64,000 nt of DNA from Bugulina stolonifera (taxonomy: Eukaryota > Bryozoa > Gymnolaemata > Cheilostomatida > Bugulidae). The notes under the pieces are model-generated. The model was not told the origin of the DNA. It was given only the letters and a program-made list of their open reading frames with translations, and did not search any database. Position 1 is the first letter of the stretch. The number at the start of each line of letters is the position of its first letter. Positions 1 through 12,000 of this stretch are shown here, in pieces. The stretch is taken from positions 13,316,099-13,380,098 of the forward strand of contig OW285193.1 of assembly GCA_935421135.1 (NCBI GenBank). The letters are read 5' to 3'. Position numbers and translations under genes: made by a program.

Positions 1-926
1 TCTGGAATCCAAATAGTTCAGCAGAATATAAGTAGAACCAAGGCGCTTTCCATTAATCGAATGCTATCAGCACAAATTCTCACTAACTGATATACAAATT
101 TGTTACTATTTGAGCATGGAAAAACTGAAATTCTGGAGTTTTGGAGCAAAATACAAATTCCTTGCGCAAAAAAACATCATATTATATAAAAAATGGCCAA
201 ACCCCTTAACAACCTACAATGTACATGTACGTACAGTATGTGTATATAGCAAGGTAGTCATAATACGAAGGGTGCCTTGTGTGCAGTTCGCTCATAGCAT
301 ATGTTTACTGCTGATTTTTGAGGTTGCTGAGCTGGTGTACTGGTAGCATGTTATGTTCGCTGTGCCAGGGATTGGTATTCTCATAGAAGTGACACATGTC
401 TCTGACTGCTCAAAAGATATTCTTTGCATAAAAAACATCAGAATATAATTTCCCAATTAAATTGAATTGATAACACCATTTGTTTTCTTCTAGTATTAGT
501 ATTTCAAGAGATTAATTAATATAGCTTATCTTTAATCTCTTTCTGGTGGTCAAAAGGTTTCATTTTAGAGGATTAAAATTAAGGTGCCTGATGTGAACCA
601 TATAATACAAAACAATAATAACGTAATTATGTTAGGTAACACATTCACTGGCTTTCGATACTTCCAAGTACTATGAATTGTCTGTCCCTGCGAAGCATAA
701 AATTGGGTGCTGCGAATGAATTCGTACAAGGTTTTGCTCGATCAAATGACCACTATGTAGCCAGTGATAGAGTATAGTAAATATATCTGCTTTTATTAAC
801 TATTTGGTACAGATATAAGGTACTAACTTTTATAATAAATGCAACATTTACATAAAATAAAAACCATTGGGTTTTCTCCTACAAATATTCAAAGGTTATA
901 ATTATATTAGTCTTGCAAGGATATCA

Positions 927-1066
927 TCTATCCATCCAACAGCTAAGGATTGTGAGACCGGTCCTTGGCTTACAAGAAAAATTTAGCATACAGTGTAAAG
1001 TTTATGCTACATTTTTCTTGTAAGCCAAGGACTGATGTCACAATCCTTGACTGTTGGATGGATAGA
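927..1066. repeat. Fold-back (MITE-like) inverted repeat
   Basis: Arms 927-982 and 1011-1066 are near-perfect reverse complements over 56 bases, and the pairing continues imperfectly into the 28-base spacer. The whole unit can fold into one hairpin of about 140 bases. It holds no coding potential; the open frame at 965-1159 runs through it by chance. A foldback MITE is the simplest reading. I saw no clear target-site duplication. Confidence 0.65.
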
Positions 1067-1627
1067 TTCTATCTGGTTTATGCCATAAACCATAAACGTA
1101 TGGCCAAACACCATGTGATTCATTCAAATGTAGAGACTTTCTTTGTGTATGTACAGTAACATACCTACCAGGTATGTTTGGGGTGATACAGTCTAAACCT
1201 CATGGTTGATTATAGGGATCAAAGCACCTGTTTTATATAAAATAAACAGTATCACCTGTTTCCAATTATTTAATCATCTTAGGAGGACTGAGCAGTGCAA
1301 ATCTAATTATATTACTAGAAGAGTTTTTAAGTAGAAAAATGTAATTTATTTCTATACATTGATCTCCTAATGAAAATATATTGTACACTGTTTGCAAAAG
1401 GTTATTAGTTTAACACATGGAGGAAGTCAGAAATAATGCAGAAATATAAAAAAAACTTTGCTGTCCGCTCTTATAAAACAGCAATGTACAAAATCATAAT
1501 CTATGGAAATGAATATAAATCACAGCACTCTCTATGGAAATGCGTATAATTTCTCTCTGAACCATTTGTTTCGCTGCAGTATTGCCTGATAACTTGTTGA
1601 ATTGCTATATTATAGATATCTACCAAA

Positions 1628-1720
1628 GCTAAATCTACAGTACACATTATATGGTATGAGAACCGAGGCTAAATCTACAGTATATATTTATAGTGTGAGA
1701 ACCAAGGCTATCTACAGTAA
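1628..1720. repeat. Tandem repeat, about 40-bp unit
   Basis: Two full units and a partial third begin with GCTAAATCTACAG or GCTATCTACAG at 1628, 1668 and 1707. The period is 40 then 39 bases. The units differ at several positions, so the duplication is not recent. Confidence 0.6.
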
Positions 1721-2864
1721 TATGAAGAGAAATGCAGTCATCAGCTGCACAATAAGTGTAACATTACAAACTAGGTTAGAACAAAAGTTTAACAAATTCA
1801 TAATTATCAATGTGAGTCAGTTTGACTCCATTCAGCATAAAGTCTTTCAAAACGAGTATAAATGGAAATAAAAGTAACTTTGTCATAACAACACTATTGT
1901 AAAGCACATTCGACAATGAACAAACAGTTCTTTGTTTGGAAATAGGATATCGCTAGTCATCATGTTGTTAATCAGACAGTATTTCAATCCGTTTCTACAT
2001 TTACAATGTGTATGTTTTATTTAACACAGACAAAATGCTGAATGAGTTAGTGAAAATTGCCTACTATCACCATACACTGTATGTGAATTGGTTAGACTAT
2101 TGGTGGGATAGTTTAAAATCTTTACATTTAGATCACAGAGTTGTTTTTATTCATTTTTGATTTACAGACCAGCGACCGCATTGCTGATTATCTTTACTTA
2201 GAAATTAGTAAAATGTAGTAATTTATTTACCGATTCATTGAAATGATTCCATTTTTAATCGGTAATTATTTATTAGTCCTACAATGTAGTTGACTACAAA
2301 ATAATCCACGGAATCAATTGCTGTGATTAGTTCTAACCACATAATCCTGGTGAGGCCCAAGTCATTCAATACACTATAATTGCAGATTTAAACATTGTAC
2401 CTCTAGTCATAAATTTTCAGTAAATAATTTTTCAACGACTATTATAGCGTTCTATTATCAACTATTATGGGGTAACTAGTACTAACAGATTTTTATAGCG
2501 TTGCGCATCTTATAAAGGTTGTATATTAAATTTCCATTCACAAGAGATGTTGGATGTTTTTGACTTATAGTAAACTCTGTAACTGATTCGGTTTTTCTCT
2601 GAAATTCTGGTTGTCAGGAGTAGATAAATCCGAAGTCACTACGTACTGAATACATGCTACATACATGTTACATGTACAGTGTAGCGGCTACGCTGTAACA
2701 TAAATATCTCGTGTACTATTTGAGCCAGTAAATGCTACTGTCTAGGAGACAACCAAGAAATCAATATGGTACAACAACACATAGGAAGTGATTTTAAAGA
2801 TAATCAAGCTCAAGGCATAAAGATGGTCAGCTACTGAGATCTTATTGACATCACATCCCACGGA

Positions 2865-3265
2865 ATGACAACTCCACACAAAGGTCTCATTGGCTGGTAT
2901 GGGTTTAGGCCGAACCAGGCTAGCAATTATTTTCGCTGCATTTCGACCACGTTTTGCCAGCGTACCAACCTTTTACCCACTGAACAACACACACTAGAGA
3001 CGTTTCCTCCACAAATGCCATTTCCTAGTCCGAGCGTGTGTGCCAAGGCAGGCTATTAGTTTCATATGTCTCCTATATGCACATTCCGTCATAACAGTGA
3101 CTCAATTTAGAGTTTTTGTTTACAGACAAATGTGCGCAATGGAGTCGGTAAAAATTTTTTATGGTCAATCAGAAACCTGCGTTATCAGAGAAAAACGTAA
3201 AATATTAAACATGCTTGATATTTGGCGAACAGGGCACTTTCACTCAATTTTGTGATGCCGTGTCG
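2865..3265 (+). mobile_element. Degenerate hAT-derived relic
   Basis: This stretch matches, in reverse orientation, the interior of the hAT element at 42599-43780 (roughly its 42880-43200 part). The clearest shared block is around 3206-3240, where both copies carry the segment GTTCGCCAAATATCAAGCAT on one strand or the other. The terminal repeats of the intact copy are not seen here, so this is an internal fragment with unclear ends. The open frames at 2865-3059 and 3040-3255 fall inside it and are not considered genes. Confidence 0.6.
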
Positions 3266-3609
3266 CTTCATCTAAGAGCTGGGCTGCTTTCTATCACAAG
3301 TACTGCATACATTATTTAAAATGTATAGAGGGATAAGGGAAGCCCTGCTACTTAGCTAGTAAGTACTAAGATCTGGAATCAATCAAATAGTTACATAATA
3401 AATCTGATAAATTGCTATTTTCTGGCAAGTAGAGCCATCATTTTTTACAAATTCTAAAATAGCATTAATTAATCAATTCAAGGCCAATCGAAGGCATTGT
3501 TGCCATTATTCATCATGCTATACTAAATTTATGCTACATTTAGAAGAAACAGGCTCTAGCAATAATATAACACCAGGCCAGTATTGTCAATCACACTATA
3601 CTGTTACTT

Positions 3610-3770
3610 GATTTAGTGAAGACAGGCTTACGAAGTCTCCCTGATTCCGCAAGAGACTTCCTGATTTTCAACTCAAATTTTGGTACCCCACCCCACACAA
3701 AATAGACACCCCCACCCAAATGCTGAAACTCCTCGATTTCCGTCGGTTGAACTTGGCAAGCCTGAATGAA
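3610..3770. repeat. Dispersed repeat copy
   Basis: About 60 bases around 3625-3710 match the reverse complement of 52945-53002, including a shared run reading TTGAGTTGAAAATCAG on one strand. The two copies sit in unrelated contexts, intergenic here and an ATAD3 intron there, so this is an interspersed repeat. The family is not recognised. Confidence 0.5.
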
Positions 3771-5368
3771 GAGTTTGCTATATCATATCACCACAAAATA
3801 CAGGGAATGTAACGTATAAATAAAGTATATAGACTAAATTATCATTATTTCGGAAATAAACTCTCTTCTTTACAGCAGTTCTATTAATATTTATTCTAAA
3901 ATGTATTACACAATATTACTATTTTACTGTAATACTTAAATAGCAAGCAGCAAGGCAGAGAAGATTTTTAAAATAGAAGGGAATAGGTAAGCATGTATTT
4001 CTCCACCCTACGCTTACTTACCATAATATATGATTCTAGCGCAACCTACAGAGTGTTTGGTTTGGTTTACAAAGACCACCCACTTCAATAAACTTGGAAG
4101 AATTTGTGTCATCACAGCTATAATAGCAAAGGACGTGTATAAAGCAGCTTTTTGGGATCACATTGGGGAGATTCAGCTCAGAGAATGACGTAGCACTCTG
4201 ACTGCACATGACAAGTTCCAGAAGGCACTCAGTGTTGCAACTTAAACATGTACATGTACTTACTATTTATTCTTGTGTGTCTACCTGCATACTAAATTAT
4301 TACTTCATGAAAATTTATTTGAAACAGTAGTCAAGGTGAATATTACATGCCAGAGGTAACAGGCATTATTTAATATTTTGCGTAAAAATCAGCCTCATGG
4401 ATGTTAGATACACTAGATACACTTGTAAGTTTCCTGCTAGAAATATACAAGGTATTACCTTTTGCAGTTGGTGGAATAAAAACTTTCAAATTAAAAAAAA
4501 ACCAGAGTTTTACATAAATTTTACATAGATGAGGTATTGTCTGAAATTCCGCAGTCATCTACAAGATTATATTAAAATTCATCTTTGATGGAGTCTAAAT
4601 AATTTGTTAGGGTATTTTTAAAGACACCAAAATGGTTTGACTTTTCAAATTTATGGACTCTTTACAGTATAAGAAAACTTACTGAACTGGGTGTGACTAG
4701 TGTATACACAATAATTTATTACTAAAGCATACCATACCATGCAGTACGTTCTGAGATCACAGCTGAAGATTGTGTAATTACTAATAATGGAAAATTAATT
4801 TCACGACATATACTCAGTAGTATGTTTGCAATGACATGGCCACACAATTACTCATTATAATATTATCATTAAAATCACTTTCAAATTAAAATCTGAACAG
4901 ACTAATTGTGCGTTGCAGAGATAAAATTCAAAAGACTGTTAAAACATCTTGAAACAGAAATAATATTGCATAATTTAATGCTATTAAGAAAAGATATTCC
5001 ACATTAATAAAATAAATAGAAAACTAAGAACTACAAAACTGTACATATCTATAACAGTGTCTATTTTATATTATTTACAGAAAAGAATAAACTTTATGAG
5101 TTCACTTTTTGAACATGAGTTAGTTAGTAGCTTAAATGCCCTGCTGGAGCATTGCATAAAAATAAAAAATGATTCATTACTAACGAACATTCCTGTAGAC
5201 TGAAAAAGACTGGTGGTTCTCTAAGAAAATTTAGCATGAAAAATGACATATTTTTGGAGTTGCCTGCCTCCGTACAAACTGCAATACTATTGGTCCCTGA
5301 ATCATTGTAAGAACTGTAATTAACGTATATGGTGAGTTGTAACAGAATAACATGATTGGCAGAAGTTA

Positions 5369-8300
5369 TTAAATATCTGTCTGAACATAGCTTAGAGGTC
5401 GAGTAGAACGCCGGATCTTTCCAAGGACGGATTTGACGGCCATCTCTTCTCTCTTCAACATTTCCATGGATGGGAAGAAGGCAGATGATTGGTTGTACTT
5501 GGGCAGCATTAGCTTATTATCTGGTACAATATTTTCACTCTCATCATCTTTGGCTATAAGCAGATAATACACCAAGAAAATTAGTTGATGGATGAACGAA
5601 TATGGGTCACCAATATTTACTTTCAAAAATCATCTTACGGTGTATGCATGGCTTAGACCCTGATACATATTACGAAAACAAATCACGTCATGAAATAAAA
5701 AGAGTCTATGGAATTTACCGCCTAATTTAAGAAATGAGGTCTAATGACTAACCATTTGGCATATAACTACTCATTGGTCGAGCTCTTCTATTAATACTTC
5801 TGGTAGGGGGCGTCATGCACTTGCCCGTATCTAGACTAGACTTAGAAACTGAGTTAGTGCCCTCAGTCTCAGTGGGTGGTGCCGGGGCTGACTTAGATGG
5901 TTGTAGAGATTTCTTATAAGCCTGTTTAGACTTGACTCCTATTTCTACATTAGCGTAATTAGGGTTGAATGATGTCGGCTGAGCTGGTATTCTGGGTACT
6001 GAGTAGTGATGTCTACAATAGAATAGAGGAAAGATAACTCCTTTGAATTTACATGCACTACAATAATGGGAGCACAACTTCAGATGATAAACATGCATAT
6101 ACAATATAAATTGAGCCTATGCTGTGTTGGCATAATATATCTACATGTATATGTAAAATGAACCTGCTTCCGCCAGGCACTGGACCCAGTCAGTCTACAG
6201 CCAATAACTGGTGGTTTAGTGAAGGCTCCATCGATTAATCAAATGAGAACGATTTATTTTACACCAGTTGGTTTAATAATCAAAAGCCAGTAGGTCTACC
6301 TAATGAATGAGTAAGCCATGTCTGAACTTACCAGCTCAGATGCTAAATTTTGCACAAATTTCACTCATAGACGGGTCAAGTGTTGTACGATGGAAAATAT
6401 ATAATTACATAAACATAATAATAATAATTATTCATGCGTAAACTATCTCCGAATGATATCTCAGTTACTACAATGGAATAGTGGAATGACTCACTTATCG
6501 CTGTACATGTTGATGCTGACTAGTTCGGCTTTACTCGGCACGGTCAGCGTACTGGACAGATGAGTCTCCTCATTCTCATAGACACCCTTCATACACTCTT
6601 TAATGACCGCATGGTGTAAGACAGGGGGCGCTATGTCTATCTGTACGTCTGCAATACACAAACCAGATATATATCACAGCACATGGATATAAACAATGCT
6701 GCAATCAGGCTGTATCTCGTGCTGCTCGGAAGCTGCCTGGAAATTTACTTGAGAAAGTATTGTATGAGGCTATTCATTACAATTCGCACTACTTCTATAC
6801 AGAAGTCTCAAAATTGAAAATTTCAAAAAAAGTGTTTACAAAAGTGAACAATTACTTTTGTATGAAAATTGTATTTTCTACCTCTCCTTCTAATATTTTA
6901 GACATGCCAATAAAACACTTGCCTAATCTTTGTAGAACACTAAAACTCTCAAAATACTATTAATAACATTTCAAAGACACAATAGTATCGATTGAACGTT
7001 TGAAAAAAACAGGAAAAGCAAAAACTTTTTGTTTTGATTCTTTTTTTTCAAACAGACAATAAACAAAACTCAAACCTTTCAAATAGATACATGTACAAGT
7101 ACACAGATCCATTGAACTATTTAGTGCAATGATGTCACATACCAAACTGGGGGAGGCAAATCCAAACAACGAAATGCAACGATGATAAAAATTTTAATGC
7201 ATGGAGCATACATGTAATCGAGCTTGTAAACATGTGGGTTGATATATGAACCATGTGATTGGCTAGAAATGATACATACCAGGCTTCTCAGAGACTCCTG
7301 TAGTGGCAGCCTTGTAACTCAACACTCTACCACAACTCTGCTCTGATTGGTTAGAATCACTTGATGACGTCATTATTGAGCCTGATGATGTCATATCCCC
7401 AGAGCCTAATCCACTATCTAACTCTAGAGGAATAGACTCTAAGGCTTTCCTATAGCTCGGAGCTCGACTAGTCCTATCAAAAGATTTCGTCTGCGCCATT
7501 TTATAGCTTGGTGCTCTCGCAAAACTGTAACCTTCAGACTTATCAGGGCTGTTTACAACTTCGTTTTCTGGTAGTGTATCGCTAGTAGGCGTTCTGAGCG
7601 ACTTGTTTGCCAATCTATAGCTATAGTTTCTTTGCATAGACTGAGAGCTTTCTGATAAAGATCGGGGTAGGGGTCTACGTGGAGTGTCTTGGTTACTGCA
7701 GGCTAATTTATAACTTGGTTGTCGAATAAAGTTCTCAACTGGCTGACTAGGTGAAGGTGCTATCACACTGCTACTTGCATACGGACTTACCAGGTCTAAA
7801 TTGGACTGAGGCTTTGCTGCCATATTAATCCTGTTCAATAGACAATCTGGTTGAGATAAAGGTCGTGATATTGCACGAGGTCGTTTCACTGTAACATCTG
7901 TTGAAGACATACGTCTAGCTTCCTCTATTAAACTATGAATCTTCTCTGTCTTCTCATTGGATAAGTGACTGTTTGCCTTTAGCTTTCCGGGAGACAGACT
8001 TCTGCGCTTACTATGGCTGGTGCTGGTAGTATTGATCTGTGAAGCAGAACACGGTGGAGTAGTGCTTGGTTTGGCAGAAGATTCTTTCGTTAAGCCTGCG
8101 TTGATTTTAGTCAGTTTCCTCGGCCATGACCCCATATTGTCTAATGTAGATATTAAACCATTTAGGTGTCCATTAGAAGTTATATGCTTGATATTCCTTG
8201 GTAGAGATTTATAAGATCTAGAGCTATTGCCTTCAACCTCCCCTGGCTGGCCACCAGAGGGAGCTAGTGGTATCTTCTGATACTTAGTGCACCCATTTAG

Positions 8301-9035
8301 CAGTCTGTACCTCAACAGCTGCTCATCAAGTGGAGGTAGCTGTTGTGACTTTACTGTTGACTCTTCACTACTAGTGTTACTATTTATACATTGTGTTATA
8401 TCTGCTGACTTCCCGTCTGCTGAGTTTACTTCAGATCCTACGCTAGTTTCTACATCAGATTCAGATGCTAAGCCTGTTGACTTAGCTTTTGAGTTTGAAA
8501 CTACAGTTCTTGGTGGAGTGGGAGGCGGTACCCGCTTACTGTTAGAGTTTGAAAGTCTTAGGCTAACAACAGACTCGGAGTCTGATTGGATAGTTGCAGT
8601 TTCCGACTCAGATAGATCCTCTAAGACTAAATCGAGTTCTGATTCATAGGTTTGAGATCGTGTGAGATTTGATTTGTTAACTTTCGTTAAGTTTTTCCTA
8701 GTTGGTGTCGGATGTGAGAATGCCTCATCGTCGTCCTCATCATCTGTTAACTTCATCACTAAAGAGTATCTAAAATAAAATCTTATGTGACAGAAACGCA
8801 TCATAAACAAAATGGAGTTCTATTTCGGGGGTTTGACAGCAGAAGAAGCACCTCCGTAAATGATTCTACTCTGTGATAGTTGTAGACTTCAACGAATACA
8901 AGCAGTATGTAAATGTATTATAGATGAAATCTATCTCAGCAACAAGAGGGCGACGAGCTAACCCTTCATAATTGGCTGCTACTATTGCTACTATTGCTGC
9001 TGCCGCTACTACTACTACTCCTACTGCTGCTGCCG

Positions 9036-9070
<35 letters not shown>

Positions 9071-12000
9071 GCTGCTACTACTACTACTACTACGGCTAGT
9101 GCTGCCGCTACTACTACATCATATTAGATTTATACACCTCACAAAGGTACAATGCGCCGATACAATTTAAAAGGCAATACTTTATTTTATATCCATCCAA
9201 TAGTTAACCATATTATATCAGAAGTTATCTTACCTATTTATAGAACGACCAGCCTCAACTTTTGATTGTACGCGCTGTGATATCTCTTCCGTCTGCTCAG
9301 AATCTGGAAAGCTGCCAAGAGAGCTGCTGTGGCGGGTGCTAGTCGGTGTTTTATCATGCTCATTGAGTGTATGAGTTGAGGTACTGGTGGAGGAAGCCAG
9401 AAGTGAGAGGTTGGCGAATGCATCCTCCATATCCGGACTATCATCTGCAGACGGCTTATCTGCAGCAACAGATCCACAATGTGTTAAATTCAAAAGATAC
9501 TATGTCACAGGTGCGAGTTATATCTGGGCATGTATAACAAAAGCTAGATGTCAAGAACAGGCTGTATTCTTACAGAAGGAAATTAGCCAATGTACAGGCT
9601 GTATCGGATGGTTTCTGTCGTCCCAATTCACAGAGAACCACCAGAAACTCTGGCAACCAGAAACACTGGACGATACTAAGCAAGACCTACGTGTAGGCTA
9701 AACGTTTAACTTGGTCACATTCCACTGCCATAACATAACTTTATGTATTTGTAGTGAACAAACACATAAAGTTCACTACAAATATAAATGTACGATGTAC
9801 ACCACCATACTAGTAGTAGTACACTTAGGCAGTACCTTCCATTAGCTGGATATCTGTGTGCATAGTAGTATAGAAGCCATCTTGGTCAACAGAATAGAGG
9901 CTGTTAGTTTCATCTACTGTCACTGTCTTTATATCATCAGTGCATGGTCTGTAATAGTATAATCAGTATAATATATACAGTACATGCAAGGAAAGACAAA
10001 GTGCGCTGGAGTTATCAGCTCTTCATTTCAGTTTTATTGGTAAGACAACTTCCAATTTCGACACATCGTGACGGAATTTTGACACTGTACAGAAAATATT
10101 GACACACAAGGCAAGGGTTCAGAAGAGAGAAAGATGGACAAAGATGTCTAAAGTACATCAAGCTGACAGTATCATTTAACCAAATTAGTTGATAGTCAGT
10201 TGGACATCTTGGACATCAAAGAAGCACATGGAGGCACACTTTGAAATGTCAAAAGAGTAACAAATATAGTTAGAGTAACAAATATAGTTAGAGTAACAAA
10301 TATAGTTCATACCCCAAGTTTCAATACAGTGCATGCTAGTTGTAAAATTATGCTTGGACAATAATTATGCAAAATTTATCTTAAAAGTTCTTACACCATA
10401 CTGACTAAACCTATAGCTATGGTACGGTATGTTATAGACTAGACTCTAGAGGGCAGGCAACTCCAAACTCACTGTAATATGCAAGCATTCTAAGTTGCCC
10501 ACAAATATGTCTCATAGATATGAAAAGTAGAACCCTTGGGGATAAACCACTTCAGCTAACCACATGTAAAACTGTTGACGATCACCTGTTGTCAACTGTC
10601 AACCTGTGATGTGTGGAGGAATGCAACTCACAACTTGTATTAATAAAACCATTATCAATACTCTAGTGGGGTTTATATCAATATTTAATTTGTAAGAATC
10701 ATGGGTTGGTCTATTACAAACCCTCTTCAGACTTGAAGATGTTGTAAACTAAGCTAAACTAAATGAAACGGGTGCCTACAGCCTACAGCTCCGCCCAATC
10801 TTTGATTATTATTGATACTCGGGCTAAGTTTACTTTATAATACAGACGACATTGATATAGCCAAGAGGGTAGATATAAATGACCATTGAAGAAGTAATAC
10901 TGTACATATTTTATATTGGTATTCATATAACAAATTAAAGTGTGTTTACACTGCAGCATGCTTCATTCATAAAGTGCCTCATTAAATACAGACATGTGTA
11001 TTTCAGCGGCAGCAATAGGGCTCTCAGTGTAAGATGTGTAACGTTACGTTACGTAGCCATGTACACCACACACAACCTTAGGTGAAGTATAATAGGAGTA
11101 GTGAATGTAGCCTATTAACTTCCTTCTTCCTAGTAGAGGAGCTGATTGATAGAGTGTGGACAACAGATTTCCCTGCCATACTGGGGGTCGAGTTAAGATA
11201 TAGAGGTTTGGGAATTAAGGGTGAGGTAAAGAAATTCAGCTACCCTTCTTCATTGACTATGCATACGGATAACATACATCCTTTACTTGCTCAGAAAATA
11301 CATGAAGGGTTAGGCCTACTAATATCCTGATAGAGAGCATGTTACACCCTATGATATGTCGTGAATATTCTAGTTCCCAGCACATACACAGTTACTCTCG
11401 GAAACTGTATCGTAAAATCCTTGATATGTACTTAATCAGTCAAAATTAATAGCAAATCAATAGATTCTAGTAAAATTAGAAAAATTTTAATTAAATTAGC
11501 ATTATTATCCTGCTACATAGCAATGTATAAGAGATACAAATGAATATAACTACATGCAATATTAAATAAAATGGGTATAAGTTGTACCACCAGAGTAGTA
11601 TAGTCAGTGCAGATCTACACAGACACCCGGCCCTTTCCGCGTCGTATTAGCCCTAGATCCAAAAACTCCCCGGGCGGACGACCACCCCACCCGTCCTCTC
11701 GCCCCTCCTCTCCCCTAAACCTCACTCTATGTGCAAAGCCCTAGAACCTACTCCCCCCCATCGCGGGTGGGGTTTCAAAAACCTCATCGGCTGTTCCGCG
11801 GAACCCAGTCTAAAGAGCAAACCCCTCGCCCCATCCCACGGCTCGGGCGAGGGGGCGCGCGCGTACGCGCGCGCCCCCCCGCCCCGCGAACCCCACCCGT
11901 CCTCCCTCCACCCGTCCCCGCCCCTCCCCACCCCTCCCCACCCCAAACCCCTCCGCCTCGCCCTCCGCCTCGCGGCGGTTCTCGTTCGCGAGTCCAGCCG

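Larger units (their letters stand above)
1..5368. other. Intergenic or non-coding stretch without a recognisable gene
   Basis: I see no conserved coding exon on either strand here. The short open frames have no family resemblance and no consistent splice partners. The region lies downstream of the 3' end of the NHS-like gene, so its right part may include 3' UTR. It holds a fold-back repeat (927-1066), a 40-bp tandem duplication (1628-1720), a hAT-derived relic (about 2865-3265) and a dispersed repeat (about 3610-3770) that recurs inverted near 52945. The rest is AT-rich sequence with nothing I can name. Confidence 0.6.
9949..11593. other. Intron sequence left of the inserted element
   Basis: This is intronic DNA of the NHS-like gene between exon 9836-9948 and the left target duplication of the Polinton-like element. 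Apart from the 18-bp tandem repeat I see no gene. The open frame at 11082-11330 has no family resemblance and no splice partners. Confidence 0.6.

Noticed and set aside
8287..8649. Plus-strand open frame opposite the large NHS-like exon
   Set aside because: It is the shadow of a Ser-rich coding exon on the minus strand; no splice or family support.
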